NCBI GenBank assembly: GCA_001464835.1
Contig: LNDS01000020.1
Location: forward strand, 1-64,000
DNA: 64,000 bases
Source of the DNA: Rhizobiales bacterium Ga0077525
GTDB taxonomy: Bacteria > Pseudomonadota > Alphaproteobacteria > Rhizobiales > Xanthobacteraceae
Reading direction: 5' to 3'
Shown here: positions 45,936-54,548 of the stretch, piece after piece
Layout: every line of letters begins with the position of its first letter
Position numbering within the stretch: position 1 is the first letter of the stretch
Notes under the pieces: model-generated
What the model was told of the DNA's origin: nothing
Databases searched by the model: none
The model's input: only the letters and a program-made list of their open reading frames with translations
Position numbers and translations under genes: made by a program

Positions 45936-46532
45936 CTAGATTTTCTTGCCCTTCAGCCACGCTTCGCCCTGCTTGTAGAGCGCCTCGAGTGGCGGCCCAT
46001 CGATACCCGGCAACTCGTCCTTGATGGTGTAGCCGATGCGGATCTGCAAATAAGCGAGGTGACGGTACCCTTCAGGGAACTGGCTCAGCAATGTCTTGTC
46101 GAGCTTGACCTCGGCGCCGGGCTCGACCGGATCGATGCGGTCCTTCTCATAGGTGTGCCGGCGCAGCACGATGCCCCATTTGCCTTTGCGCTTTTCGAGG
46201 AAATCATAGGCGCGGCCCCAGCAGGTGACGTCGCACAGGACGCCCTCAACCTGGGCGCGTTGCGCGATCGACAGCTTGGTTTGGGCTACGGCGCGTTTGC
46301 CCTCGATCTCGATGGTGGTGCCGCCGAGCATGTGATTGATACGCACGCCTTTGGCGAAGCCGGCCTCGCTGACCTTGATGAAATCCTCGAACGAGCCCTG
46401 AAACCAGGTGGCCCACATTTGCCCGTCTTTGTGCCAGACGGTGCGGAAGCGGTCCCACAGTCTCGCATCGCGGAACAGCACCCAGTTTTCGATCAGCGCC
46501 CGGATTTCCGACCGGTCCTTGACGTCGCTCAT
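45936..46532 (-). CDS. SnoaL/NTF2-like domain protein
   Basis: A 198-residue protein with the cone-shaped NTF2-like fold: EIRALIENWVLFRDARLWDRF, TVWHKDGQMWATWFQGS and INHMLGGTTIEIEGKRAVAQT. Relatives include SnoaL polyketide cyclases, ring-hydroxylating dioxygenase small subunits and isomerases. It is divergent from an SDR gene with only 64 bp between, suggesting one shared control region and a common small-molecule pathway. The reaction is unknown. Confidence 0.85.
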   Translation of the reverse strand: MSDVKDRSEIRALIENWVLFRDARLWDRFRTVWHKDGQMWATWFQGSFEDFIKVSEAGFAKGVRINHMLGGTTIEIEGKRAVAQTKLSIAQRAQVEGVLCDVTCWGRAYDFLEKRKGKWGIVLRRHTYEKDRIDPVEPGAEVKLDKTLLSQFPEGYRHLAYLQIRIGYTIKDELPGIDGPPLEALYKQGEAWLKGKKI

Positions 46533-46596
46533 ATCGTTCCCTCTCGGCAGGGGCCGTCTTAGCTGATATGGAATTGCCCGTCATGAGGAGAAGTGC

Positions 46597-47361
46597 ATGT
46601 CCAGACTTGCGGGAAAAACGGCCATCGTCACCGGCGGCGCCAAGGGCATCGGCCGGCATTATTCGCAGGCGCTGGCGGCGCAAGGCGCCCGCGTCATGAT
46701 TTCCGACATTGCCGACGGCAAGGACGCTGTCGCGGCGATTTCCGCCCTGCACGGCGAAGGCTCGGTCTTAAGCTTCGTCTCGGATGTCTCGGATGAAACG
46801 TCGGTCAAGGCGCTGGTGGCCGAGACCGTCGCGCGCTTCGGCCAGATCGATATCCTGGTCAACAACGCGGCGGTCTATTCGACGCTGACGCCGCGCAATT
46901 ACGATGAGTGGGATGTCGAGACCTTTGACAAGGTCATGGCGGTCAATGTGCGCGGACCTTATCTGATGGTGCGCCATGTCGCGCCGCACATGATCGCGCG
47001 CAAGACCGGCAAGATCGTCAACATCGCCTCCGGCACGCCGTATAAAGGCACGACGCGGATGCTGCCTTACGTCACCTCGAAAGGCGCGATCATAGCCCTG
47101 ACGCGCACGCTGTCGCGTGAGCTTGGCGACCATAATATCTGCGTCAATACATTGGCGCCCGGCTTCATCCTGTCCGAGACCGGCCTGGCCAACGCCACCC
47201 ATGTCGAGGAAGCGCGAATCCCGGTGCGCAACTCGCGCGCCTTCAAGCGCGACGCTTATCCGGAGGATTTGCTCGGGGCGCTGGTTTTTTTGTGCTCGAG
47301 CGACAGCGATTTCGTCACCGGCCAGTCGCTGGTGGTCGACGGGGGTTCGGTGAACAACTAG
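46597..47361 (+). CDS. SDR family oxidoreductase
   Basis: A 254-residue classical short-chain dehydrogenase. Cofactor loop TGGAKGIGRHY, NNAAVY, catalytic Ser in NIASGTPYKG and Tyr/Lys in YVTSK are all present, and LAPGFILSETG and GQSLVVDGG close the fold. The Asp at the end of strand 2 (ISDIAD) favours NAD(H). It starts an operon with the CocE-type hydrolase 26 bp downstream. Confidence 0.94.
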   Translation: MSRLAGKTAIVTGGAKGIGRHYSQALAAQGARVMISDIADGKDAVAAISALHGEGSVLSFVSDVSDETSVKALVAETVARFGQIDILVNNAAVYSTLTPRNYDEWDVETFDKVMAVNVRGPYLMVRHVAPHMIARKTGKIVNIASGTPYKGTTRMLPYVTSKGAIIALTRTLSRELGDHNICVNTLAPGFILSETGLANATHVEEARIPVRNSRAFKRDAYPEDLLGALVFLCSSDSDFVTGQSLVVDGGSVNN

Positions 47362-47387
47362 CGGTACGAGCCGCGCGCGGGGAAAAC

Positions 47388-49121
47388 ATGCACGCAGGCA
47401 AAGGTGGCGTCACTGTCATCGAAGACGGCCATATCCTAATCGAGAAGGACGTGCCGATACCGTTATCCGACGGCCACGTCGCCTATTGCAATGTGTTTCG
47501 TCCCAACCGTGAAGGCGCCGTGCCGGCCATCGTCGTGTTCACGCCTTACGGCAAGGACTCCGACGTCGCCGTCGATTTCAAGCGCTACTGGGATGTCGTG
47601 CTGCGCGATCACCCCGAAGTGGTGCGCGACGGTTCAAGCGGCAAATATCTGACGTGGGAAGTGCCGGACCCGGAGCGTTGGGTGCCAGCCGGTTATGCCG
47701 TGGTCGTGGTCGATGCGCGCGGCACCGGAAAGTCGCCCGGCTTCTACGAAATGATGTCGCCATTGCAGACGCGCGAATATTACGACGCGATTGAATGGGC
47801 TGGCACGCAAGACTGGTCGAGCGGCAAGGTCGGCCTTCTTGGCGTGTCATATCTGGCCATCAAGCAGTGGCAGGTCGCGGCGCTGCAACCGTCGCATCTC
47901 ACGGCGATGATTCCGTGGGAGGGCATGTTCGACCACTACCGCGATTTGTACCGGCACGGCGGCATCTATTCGTCGTTCTTTCTCAAGCTGTTGTGGGACA
48001 GCCAGATCGCCACCAATCAGAACGGTAACGCCCAGACGCCGTATCGCGACCGCTTCACCGGCGCACCATCGACCGGCGCGGCGCTTGGCGCCGACGTGCT
48101 GCCGGGCAATCTCGCCAATGTTTATCAGGCCGGTTTGCAGCATCCATTCGACGACGCTTACTTCAAATTGCGTACACCGGTGGCGGAACGCATCGCTGTG
48201 CCGTTCCTGTCGGCCGCCAATTGGGGCGGACTGGGCCTCCATCTGCGCGGCAATGTCGAGGCGTTCGAGCGCGCGGCCTCGCCGCAGAAGTGGCTGGAGA
48301 TGCACACCGACACGCATTTCGCCTCGATGTATTTGCCGGACGCGGTTGCCTTGCAGATGAAATTCTTCGGTCATTTTCTGAAAGGCGAGGCGAATGGCTG
48401 GGACGAGCAGCCGCCGGTCATCCTGACCATTCGCGATCCGCGCGGCCCTTTCCGACGCGATGAAAACGAATGGCCGCTGGCGCGCACGCAATGGACAAAA
48501 TATTTTCTCGATGCCGGCGCCAACGCCTTGGTGTCCGATGCGCCAAGCGCCGAAGGCAAGATCGACTATGATGCGCTCGGCGAGGGCGTGACCTTGCGCA
48601 GCGCGCCGTTCGCGCAGGACACCGAATTCACCGGCCCCGTCGCCGCCAGGCTTTATGTCGCGACCTCGGGCGCCGACATGGACCTGTTTCTGACGTTGCG
48701 GCTGTTCGATCCGGCGGGCAAGGAAGTCACTTTCGTTGGCGCCAACGATCCGATGGTGCCGGTGTCGCAAGGCTGGCTGCGTCTCTCGCACCGCAAGGTC
48801 GATCCGCAGCGCTCGACCCCGGCCAAGCCGTACCATCCGCACGACGAGCGGCTGCCGGTCGTTGCCGGCGAAGTCTACGCCGCCGATGTCGAGATCTGGC
48901 CGACGTCGGTCGTGGTGCCGAAAGGGTATGTGTTGGCGCTGACCATTGGCGGCAAGGATTTCGAGCGCAGCGAGGCGCAGGGACTGATGAAAGGTTCGGG
49001 CATTTTCCTGCACAACGATCCGGCCGACCGTCCGGCCGAGATCTTCGGCGGCATCCATACGTTTCGCAGCGGCGGCAGCTACGCGAGCTACCTGCTGATG
49101 CCGCAGATACCGGCCCGCTAG
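47388..49121 (+). CDS. CocE/NonD family hydrolase
   Basis: A 577-residue alpha/beta hydrolase with a C-terminal jelly-roll domain, as in cocaine esterase and X-Pro dipeptidyl peptidases. The N-terminal strand IVVFTPYGKDSD, the oxyanion segment VVVVDARGTGKSPG and the nucleophile elbow GLLGVSYLA (Ser in GVSY) are clear. The family hydrolyses esters or amides. The ATG at 47388 follows the SDR by 26 bp. Its substrate may be a lactone or ester made by the nearby SDR and OYE enzymes, but this is a guess. Confidence 0.92.
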   Translation: MHAGKGGVTVIEDGHILIEKDVPIPLSDGHVAYCNVFRPNREGAVPAIVVFTPYGKDSDVAVDFKRYWDVVLRDHPEVVRDGSSGKYLTWEVPDPERWVPAGYAVVVVDARGTGKSPGFYEMMSPLQTREYYDAIEWAGTQDWSSGKVGLLGVSYLAIKQWQVAALQPSHLTAMIPWEGMFDHYRDLYRHGGIYSSFFLKLLWDSQIATNQNGNAQTPYRDRFTGAPSTGAALGADVLPGNLANVYQAGLQHPFDDAYFKLRTPVAERIAVPFLSAANWGGLGLHLRGNVEAFERAASPQKWLEMHTDTHFASMYLPDAVALQMKFFGHFLKGEANGWDEQPPVILTIRDPRGPFRRDENEWPLARTQWTKYFLDAGANALVSDAPSAEGKIDYDALGEGVTLRSAPFAQDTEFTGPVAARLYVATSGADMDLFLTLRLFDPAGKEVTFVGANDPMVPVSQGWLRLSHRKVDPQRSTPAKPYHPHDERLPVVAGEVYAADVEIWPTSVVVPKGYVLALTIGGKDFERSEAQGLMKGSGIFLHNDPADRPAEIFGGIHTFRSGGSYASYLLMPQIPAR

Positions 49122-49242
49122 GCAAGCCGTTTGGCGGGACGCGGCTCGGTCAATACCAAGGCGGTTTTTAAATCGAACGCGTGTCTGTTACTGTGTCCGC
49201 GGCCTAAAGGTTGTATCTCCGCCGCAATGGGACGCTTGACCA

Positions 49243-50220
49243 ATGCGCGACACATTCGGCTCGCACGCGGAAGCCCGCATCGCGCTGGCGCGCCAGGCGC
49301 TCGCCCGCCATCCAGGCTCGGCCGATCTGTTGTTCGCGCTTGCCGCGGCTTTGGCAGAGAGCGGCGACGGCGATGAGTATGCCCGGGTGTTCCGGCAGGC
49401 CTATCTGGCCAAACCGAGGAACCAGCCGGCGATTCCCCTGCCGCTGACCCCGCCGGAAGCGGCGAAATTGCGCGCCGCGGCGCAGGCGCTGATGGCGCGC
49501 GGCGTGCTTTATTCGCCGGTGATCGCGGCCGCCGCCGCCAGCGCCGCGGCCCTCGGCGACAAGGAGGAGGCCGCGCGCATTGTCGATTACGACCGGCTTT
49601 TCCGCTGCATCCCGAACGTGATGCCGGCGGCGTTTCGCGGCGGCGATTTCTACGAAACGCTGGCGGCCGAGATCAAAACCGATCTTAGATACTACGATGT
49701 GAATTTGCAGGCGATCCGCAGGGCCTGGCGCAACGACCATATCATGCAGTCGCCGCAGCCGGCCTGCCGCGCTTTCGCCGACGAGATCGCCCGCCAGGTC
49801 GATCGTTACATCGCGTGTCTTCCGGCCGACGACGATCACCCGTTCATCGCCGCGCGCCCGGATCAATTCCGGATCACCGCCTGGGCCGTGCTGTCGCACG
49901 GCGAAGGCCACCATGTTCCGCATATCCATCCGCGGGCCTGGATGAGCGGCGTCTATTACGTTGTTCGCCCGGACATATCGCGTGCGCCCGGCAGTTCGCA
50001 TGGCTGGTTGCGCGTCGGGCCGCCCGCGGCCGGCGCCGCGGCGCTCACCATCGGGGAGGGACGTCTGGTCGAGCCCGAACCTGGCAACCTGGTTCTGATG
50101 CCGGGCTATTTCTATCATGAGACCCAGCCGACCGGCGTCGATCAGGAGCGCATTTGCATCGCCTTTGACGTGATGCCGTTGGAACTGTCCGACGCCTTCA
50201 AAAGTGACGGCGACTATTGA
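49243..50220 (+). CDS. 2OG-Fe(II) oxygenase-like protein with helical N-terminal repeats
   Basis: A 325-residue protein. Residues 1-110 are Ala-rich paired helices like TPR repeats (RIALARQALARHPGSADLLFALAAAL). Residues 185-325 form a double-stranded beta-helix: FRITAWAVLSHGEGHHVPHIHPRAWMSGVYYV has the His-x-Asp/His site in the form HIHP, PGNLVLMPGYFYHETQPTG gives the second His, and ERICIAFDVMP the last strand. The family (putative 2OG-Fe(II) oxygenase) has no known substrate for this form. Monocistronic. Confidence 0.82.
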   Translation: MRDTFGSHAEARIALARQALARHPGSADLLFALAAALAESGDGDEYARVFRQAYLAKPRNQPAIPLPLTPPEAAKLRAAAQALMARGVLYSPVIAAAAASAAALGDKEEAARIVDYDRLFRCIPNVMPAAFRGGDFYETLAAEIKTDLRYYDVNLQAIRRAWRNDHIMQSPQPACRAFADEIARQVDRYIACLPADDDHPFIAARPDQFRITAWAVLSHGEGHHVPHIHPRAWMSGVYYVVRPDISRAPGSSHGWLRVGPPAAGAAALTIGEGRLVEPEPGNLVLMPGYFYHETQPTGVDQERICIAFDVMPLELSDAFKSDGDY

Positions 50221-50375
50221 ACGCGTCGGGGGGTGGGTAGACGGTCGGCGAATGACAGCTATTCGTTAGCGCACGGGCGGGGCATGCTGGCGCCCGTTTC
50301 GCCAGCCTTGTTTATGGGCTATAAAGTTACAAATTAGACTAATCGGTCCCAAGAAACGTTTCCAAGGAGCATGTC

Positions 50376-51446
50376 ATGGCGGTTGCAACCGCGGCTGAAC
50401 AGGCCACCCCAGGTTCCAAGCACAATATCGAAGGCTCGCGGCAGGCCTATTACGACAGAATTGCCAAATTCCACATGGCGCCGCTTTGGGAAGTGCTCAA
50501 GGGCCTCGTCACGCCCGAGCCGAAGACCAAGTATCAGGCGGCTGTGTGGAAGTTCGCCGACATCAAGCGGCTCATTCTTGAGGCCGGAGGCGTCATCAGC
50601 GCCGAGGAAGCCGAGCGCCGCGTGCTGGTGCTGGAAAATCCCGGCATGCCGGGCAAGTCGCGCATCACCAATTCGCTGTTTGCCGGCGTGCAGTTAATCC
50701 TGCCCGGCGAAGTCGCCGAAGTGCACCGCCATTCGGCTTCCGCCATCCGCTTCATGCTGGAAGGCGAGGGCGCCTACACGGCGGTCGAAGGCGAAAAATC
50801 GCAGATGCGGCACGGTGATTTCATCATCACCGCCAACTGGGCGCCGCACGATCACGGCAATCCCGGCAACCAGCCGGTGATGTGGCTCGACGTCCTCGAC
50901 ATGCCGACCGTCAATCACTTCGAAGCCTCGTTCTCCGAACACTTCGACGAGAAGACGCAGAAGACCAATCACGAGGACGGCGACTCGTTCGAGCGCTATG
51001 CCACCGGCGTTCTGCCGGACGGCCTGCCGGCGACGCAGAACCGCACGCCGATCATCAACTATCCTTATTCGAAGATGCGGCCGATCCTCGAGCGCCTGAA
51101 GAAGACCGGCGACATCGACAAACGGCATGGCGCGCGCGTGCGCTACGCCAACCCGATCAATGGCGGCCCGGTGATGCCGACCATGGGCGCCTACATCGCG
51201 CTGTTCCCGAAGGGCTTCAAGGGTGAGCCGTACCGCTCGACCGACGGCATGATCTTCGCCTGCGCCGAAGGCCGCGGCAAAACCATCGTCGATGGTCAGG
51301 ACCCGATCGAGTGGGGCGTCAACGATGTCTTCGTGATCCCGCCGTGGAAGCGCTATCACCACGAGCCGGCCGAAGAGGCGGTGCTTTTCTCGATTTCGGA
51401 TCGCCCGGCGCAGGAAGCGCTCGGCATCTGGCGGGAAGGCAATTAG
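50376..51446 (+). CDS. Gentisate 1,2-dioxygenase-like double cupin protein
   Basis: A 356-residue bicupin. The first cupin carries the iron ligands (EVHRHSASAIRFMLEGEGAYT, His117/His119, and APHDHGN, His158/His160); the second is degenerate, as usual. Gentisate dioxygenases cleave gentisate to maleylpyruvate with O2. The sequence and size match well, though salicylate or hydroxynaphthoate dioxygenases of this family are close. It stands alone with a strong ribosome site (AAGGAG). The maleylpyruvate isomerase is not in the window; the FAH protein at 42008 could follow it. Confidence 0.85.
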   Translation: MAVATAAEQATPGSKHNIEGSRQAYYDRIAKFHMAPLWEVLKGLVTPEPKTKYQAAVWKFADIKRLILEAGGVISAEEAERRVLVLENPGMPGKSRITNSLFAGVQLILPGEVAEVHRHSASAIRFMLEGEGAYTAVEGEKSQMRHGDFIITANWAPHDHGNPGNQPVMWLDVLDMPTVNHFEASFSEHFDEKTQKTNHEDGDSFERYATGVLPDGLPATQNRTPIINYPYSKMRPILERLKKTGDIDKRHGARVRYANPINGGPVMPTMGAYIALFPKGFKGEPYRSTDGMIFACAEGRGKTIVDGQDPIEWGVNDVFVIPPWKRYHHEPAEEAVLFSISDRPAQEALGIWREGN

Positions 51447-51472
51447 CCTTTACGTCGTACCGATACCGACTG

Positions 51473-53428
51473 TTACGGCCCCGCCTGTTGCGGGGCCGAT
51501 TGCTTTTGCGCGCGCGCCTGCATCCAGTTGATCGTCAGTATGATTGCCGCGGCGGCCAAGCCCGCCCAGTCGATCAATTCGGCGCCGGGGAAAACGTGCG
51601 GCGGCAGCAGAATCGCCACAGCCGCTACGCCCAACCCCAGCCGCAGCGCCGGGCTCAGCAGTGCGAAAGCGAAGCCGACAATGGCCGCGGTGCCGGCAAA
51701 GATGCCGAAAATATTGCGCGAGAAATTCCACACGATCGACGGCCAGGTGTCGTTCATCAGCATCGAAGGCTCGGTGACGAACAGGAATGGAATGAAGAAC
51801 GTGCTCCAGCCGACCACGACCGCGGTCCAGCCGGTGGTCCAGCCCGACACCCGCGCGATATTGGCCGCCGCGTAAGCCGCAATCGCCACCGGCGGCGTGA
51901 TCATCGACAGCATGCCGAAATACATGACGTACATATGCGCGGCCATCGGCGAGACGCCGAGCTTGATGATCGACGGCGCCAAAAGCGACGCGGTCAGCAC
52001 ATACACGCTCACCGTCGGCATGCCCATGCCGAGAATGATGCTGATGAGCGCGGTCAGCACCAGAAGGACGTAAAGGTTCTCGCCGCTCAAGGCGATCAGT
52101 TGCAGCGTCAGGCCGAACGAGATGCCGGAAATGCTCAGCGCGCCGACCACCATGCCGGCGGCGGCGCCGATCAGGATGATGTCGAGCGCGGCGCGGCCGG
52201 TGTCGAGCACCGCGCGCAGCATCTCGCGCGGCGAGACGCGGCTGCCGCGATAGCCGAAGATCATGCTGAGCACGATCAGCATCGCGGTCGAATAGATCGC
52301 CGCGCGCTCGATCGGGATCTGGAAGTATTCCGGCCAGATCAAAGTGGCGATCAGGAAGGCGATCGGCACCGGAAAGTGCCAGCCGGAGGCGACGACGTCG
52401 CGCAGCTTCGGCGGGTTCTCGACTTGCGCTGCGCCGATGCTGTGCCGGGCGGCTTCCAGATCGACGTGAATGAACAGAGCGGCATAATACAACAGCGCCG
52501 GGATTACCGCGGCGATGACCACGGCGCCGTACGGCACCTGCAGGAACTCGGCCATGATGAAGGCGGCGGCGCCCATCACCGGCGGCATCAATTGCCCGCC
52601 GGTCGAGCCGACCGCTTCGATGGCCGCCGCGCGCGTCGGTGTGAAGCCGGAGCGCGACATCAAGGGAATCGTGACGACGCCGACGGCGACGACATTGCTG
52701 ACCGCCGCGCCGGAGATCGTTCCGAACAAAGCCGAGCCGAACACCGCGATCTTGGCGGCGCCGCCGCGATAGCGTCCCATCGCCGACATGGCGAGATCGG
52801 CGAAATAGGCCGCGCCGCCGGTGCGCCCGAGCACCTGTCCCATTAAGGTGAAAGGCACGACGATCAGCACCGCGACCGACAAAATATTGCCGATCATGCT
52901 GTTGGTATCGAGCCCGAGATAGACCAGCAGCCGTTCCGGCGACACTGTGCGGGTGGCGAAGTCGCCCGGCATATGCGGGCCGATGAAAACGTAAGCCGAG
53001 ATGACGAGAATGATGGCGACCAGCACGCCGCCGGCGGTGCGCCGCGTCGCTTCCAGCACCAAAAGGATCAGCACGGCGCTGCCGAGAACGCCCTCGAGCG
53101 GCAGCGAGGCGATGGAAATCGTCAGCGGCTCGTAGCGCACGGCGATATAGCCGCAAATGCCGATCGCGGCCACGGCGCACGCCCAGCCGATCCATTCGCG
53201 CTTGAATTTCGAATTGATGAACGAGATCGCCAGCGCCAGGCCGAGGCAGACCGCCAGCAATTGTTCGGTATAGAGCGACATTCCGAGCGCGCGGCGCGGC
53301 ACATCGAGCACCCAGCCGACCACAGCGATCAGAAGCAGCGCCTGCAACAGGTCGGTGGCGCGGGCAATGGCAGGTGAACCGGCGGAGACGGGCTCCGCCG
53401 CTTCGGTGACTGCTTTTAGTTCGCTCAC
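51473..53428 (-). CDS. TRAP transporter fused permease (DctQM, TAXI type)
   Basis: A 651-residue membrane protein with around 16 or more segments in which the small and large TRAP subunits are fused: residues 1-180 cover the DctQ-like part, the rest the DctM-like core (GSALFGTISGAAVSNVVAVGV, GSTGGQLMPPVMGAAAFIMAE, MSMITPPVAIAAYAAAN-like LSMITPPVAIAAY). Fused permeases go with TAXI receptors, and the TAXI gene is directly upstream with a 4-bp overlap. A dicarboxylate or amino acid is a usual cargo; the cargo here is unknown. Confidence 0.95.
   Translation of the reverse strand: MSELKAVTEAAEPVSAGSPAIARATDLLQALLLIAVVGWVLDVPRRALGMSLYTEQLLAVCLGLALAISFINSKFKREWIGWACAVAAIGICGYIAVRYEPLTISIASLPLEGVLGSAVLILLVLEATRRTAGGVLVAIILVISAYVFIGPHMPGDFATRTVSPERLLVYLGLDTNSMIGNILSVAVLIVVPFTLMGQVLGRTGGAAYFADLAMSAMGRYRGGAAKIAVFGSALFGTISGAAVSNVVAVGVVTIPLMSRSGFTPTRAAAIEAVGSTGGQLMPPVMGAAAFIMAEFLQVPYGAVVIAAVIPALLYYAALFIHVDLEAARHSIGAAQVENPPKLRDVVASGWHFPVPIAFLIATLIWPEYFQIPIERAAIYSTAMLIVLSMIFGYRGSRVSPREMLRAVLDTGRAALDIILIGAAAGMVVGALSISGISFGLTLQLIALSGENLYVLLVLTALISIILGMGMPTVSVYVLTASLLAPSIIKLGVSPMAAHMYVMYFGMLSMITPPVAIAAYAAANIARVSGWTTGWTAVVVGWSTFFIPFLFVTEPSMLMNDTWPSIVWNFSRNIFGIFAGTAAIVGFAFALLSPALRLGLGVAAVAILLPPHVFPGAELIDWAGLAAAAIILTINWMQARAQKQSAPQQAGP
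51476..51498 (+). terminator. Hairpin terminator of the cupin gene
   Basis: Stem CGGCCCCGC/GCGGGGCCG with a CTGTT loop, followed by ATTGCTTTT. It lies 30 bp after the cupin stop and inside the last codons of the convergent TRAP permease gene. Confidence 0.6.
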
Positions 53429-54378
53429 TTGACCGCCAGCGCTTCGTACTTCTTGTCCTTGAAATATTTCAAGGCGCCTGGGTGATAGGGCAGGTCATAG
53501 GCCTTGTAGAGCTTGTTGGCGCTGAAGTCGCGCAAGGCCGGCTGCACCACGATCAGGTCGGGCTTGTTGGCTTCCATGGTCTCGATGATCTTGACGATCA
53601 CTTCGTCCTTCACCTTGTTGTTGGTGAAGATCATGTTGTCCCAGGTGTAGACCTCCATCGGCTTTTCGACGCCGATGAAGAACGGGTTCGGCGCCGCCGG
53701 CGTCAGATAGCCCTGCGGCACGATCTTCTGCGCCGCGGCGATGCCGCCTTGCGGAATTTCCAGCGCGCGAATGCCGCCGACGCTGGCGTCCACTTCGCGC
53801 ACCTTCGGCGCGCCGAAGGCGAAGAAGAACATGTCGGCTGCGCCCGAGGCGAAATCCTCGGCGCCGCGCACGACATTCGGCACCAGCACCGGCTTGACGT
53901 CGGCTTCGGTCAGGCCGCCGGTCGCCAGCAGCGCCTTGATCATCGGGTCGATGGTGCGCATGGCGGAGAAGCCCATCACCACCCTTTTGCCCTTGAGGTC
54001 GGCGGTGGTCCTCATGGTCGAATCCTTGCGCACCCAGAAGGCGCCGCGCAGCGAATGCAGCGAGCCGATCAGCCGCAGTTCCGGGTGCTTCGCCTTGGCT
54101 TCTTCCATTTCGAAAATATTGGCGATGCCGATATCGGCTTCGCCGCGCGCCACCAGCGGAATCAAGGTCGATTCGCCGGCGGTCGGCTGCACCAGCACGT
54201 TGAGGCCGCCCTTTTCCTTCAGCACCTTGGCGATCGCCGAGGCGGTGGTGTGGCTGAGCGTGCCGGGCGGCATGGTGGCGAGGCCGAAGGTCTGGGCGCT
54301 GGCGAGGCTGGCGCTGAGCGTCAGTCCGAAAAGCGCCGCGGCAATCGGGCGCAGGCCCTTAACGATCGAAAGTGGCAT
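53425..54378 (-). CDS. TAXI-family TRAP transporter receptor
   Basis: A 317-residue periplasmic binding protein with a signal peptide (AAALFGLTLSASLASAQTF). It has the TAXI pattern: GLATMPPGTLSHTTASAIA, VQPTAGESTLIPLVARGEADIGIAN, FWVRKDSTMRTTADLKGKRV and the C-terminal DLIVVQPALRDFS. It is the first gene of a two-gene operon with the fused permease. Divergent from the alpha/beta-hydrolase-like gene. Confidence 0.94.
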   Translation of the reverse strand: MPLSIVKGLRPIAAALFGLTLSASLASAQTFGLATMPPGTLSHTTASAIAKVLKEKGGLNVLVQPTAGESTLIPLVARGEADIGIANIFEMEEAKAKHPELRLIGSLHSLRGAFWVRKDSTMRTTADLKGKRVVMGFSAMRTIDPMIKALLATGGLTEADVKPVLVPNVVRGAEDFASGAADMFFFAFGAPKVREVDASVGGIRALEIPQGGIAAAQKIVPQGYLTPAAPNPFFIGVEKPMEVYTWDNMIFTNNKVKDEVIVKIIETMEANKPDLIVVQPALRDFSANKLYKAYDLPYHPGALKYFKDKKYEALAVK

Positions 54379-54548
54379 CGGCTATTCCTCCCTATGATCG
54401 GTTGATTGATCGCATTATGAGATAATTTTCGCACAAGAGGGAAAGCAATGCGAGGCCGGGCGTTGTAAAAGACTGTATTCGGGCGGGGATGGTGCCCACC
54501 GGGCTTTTGACGCGGCACGCAAACAAGAAGCACTTTTAGGAGACGACG

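Noticed and set aside
51450..53195. A 581-codon frame overlapping the fused TRAP permease
   Set aside because: Arg/His-rich shifted-frame product; the permease frame has clear membrane segments.
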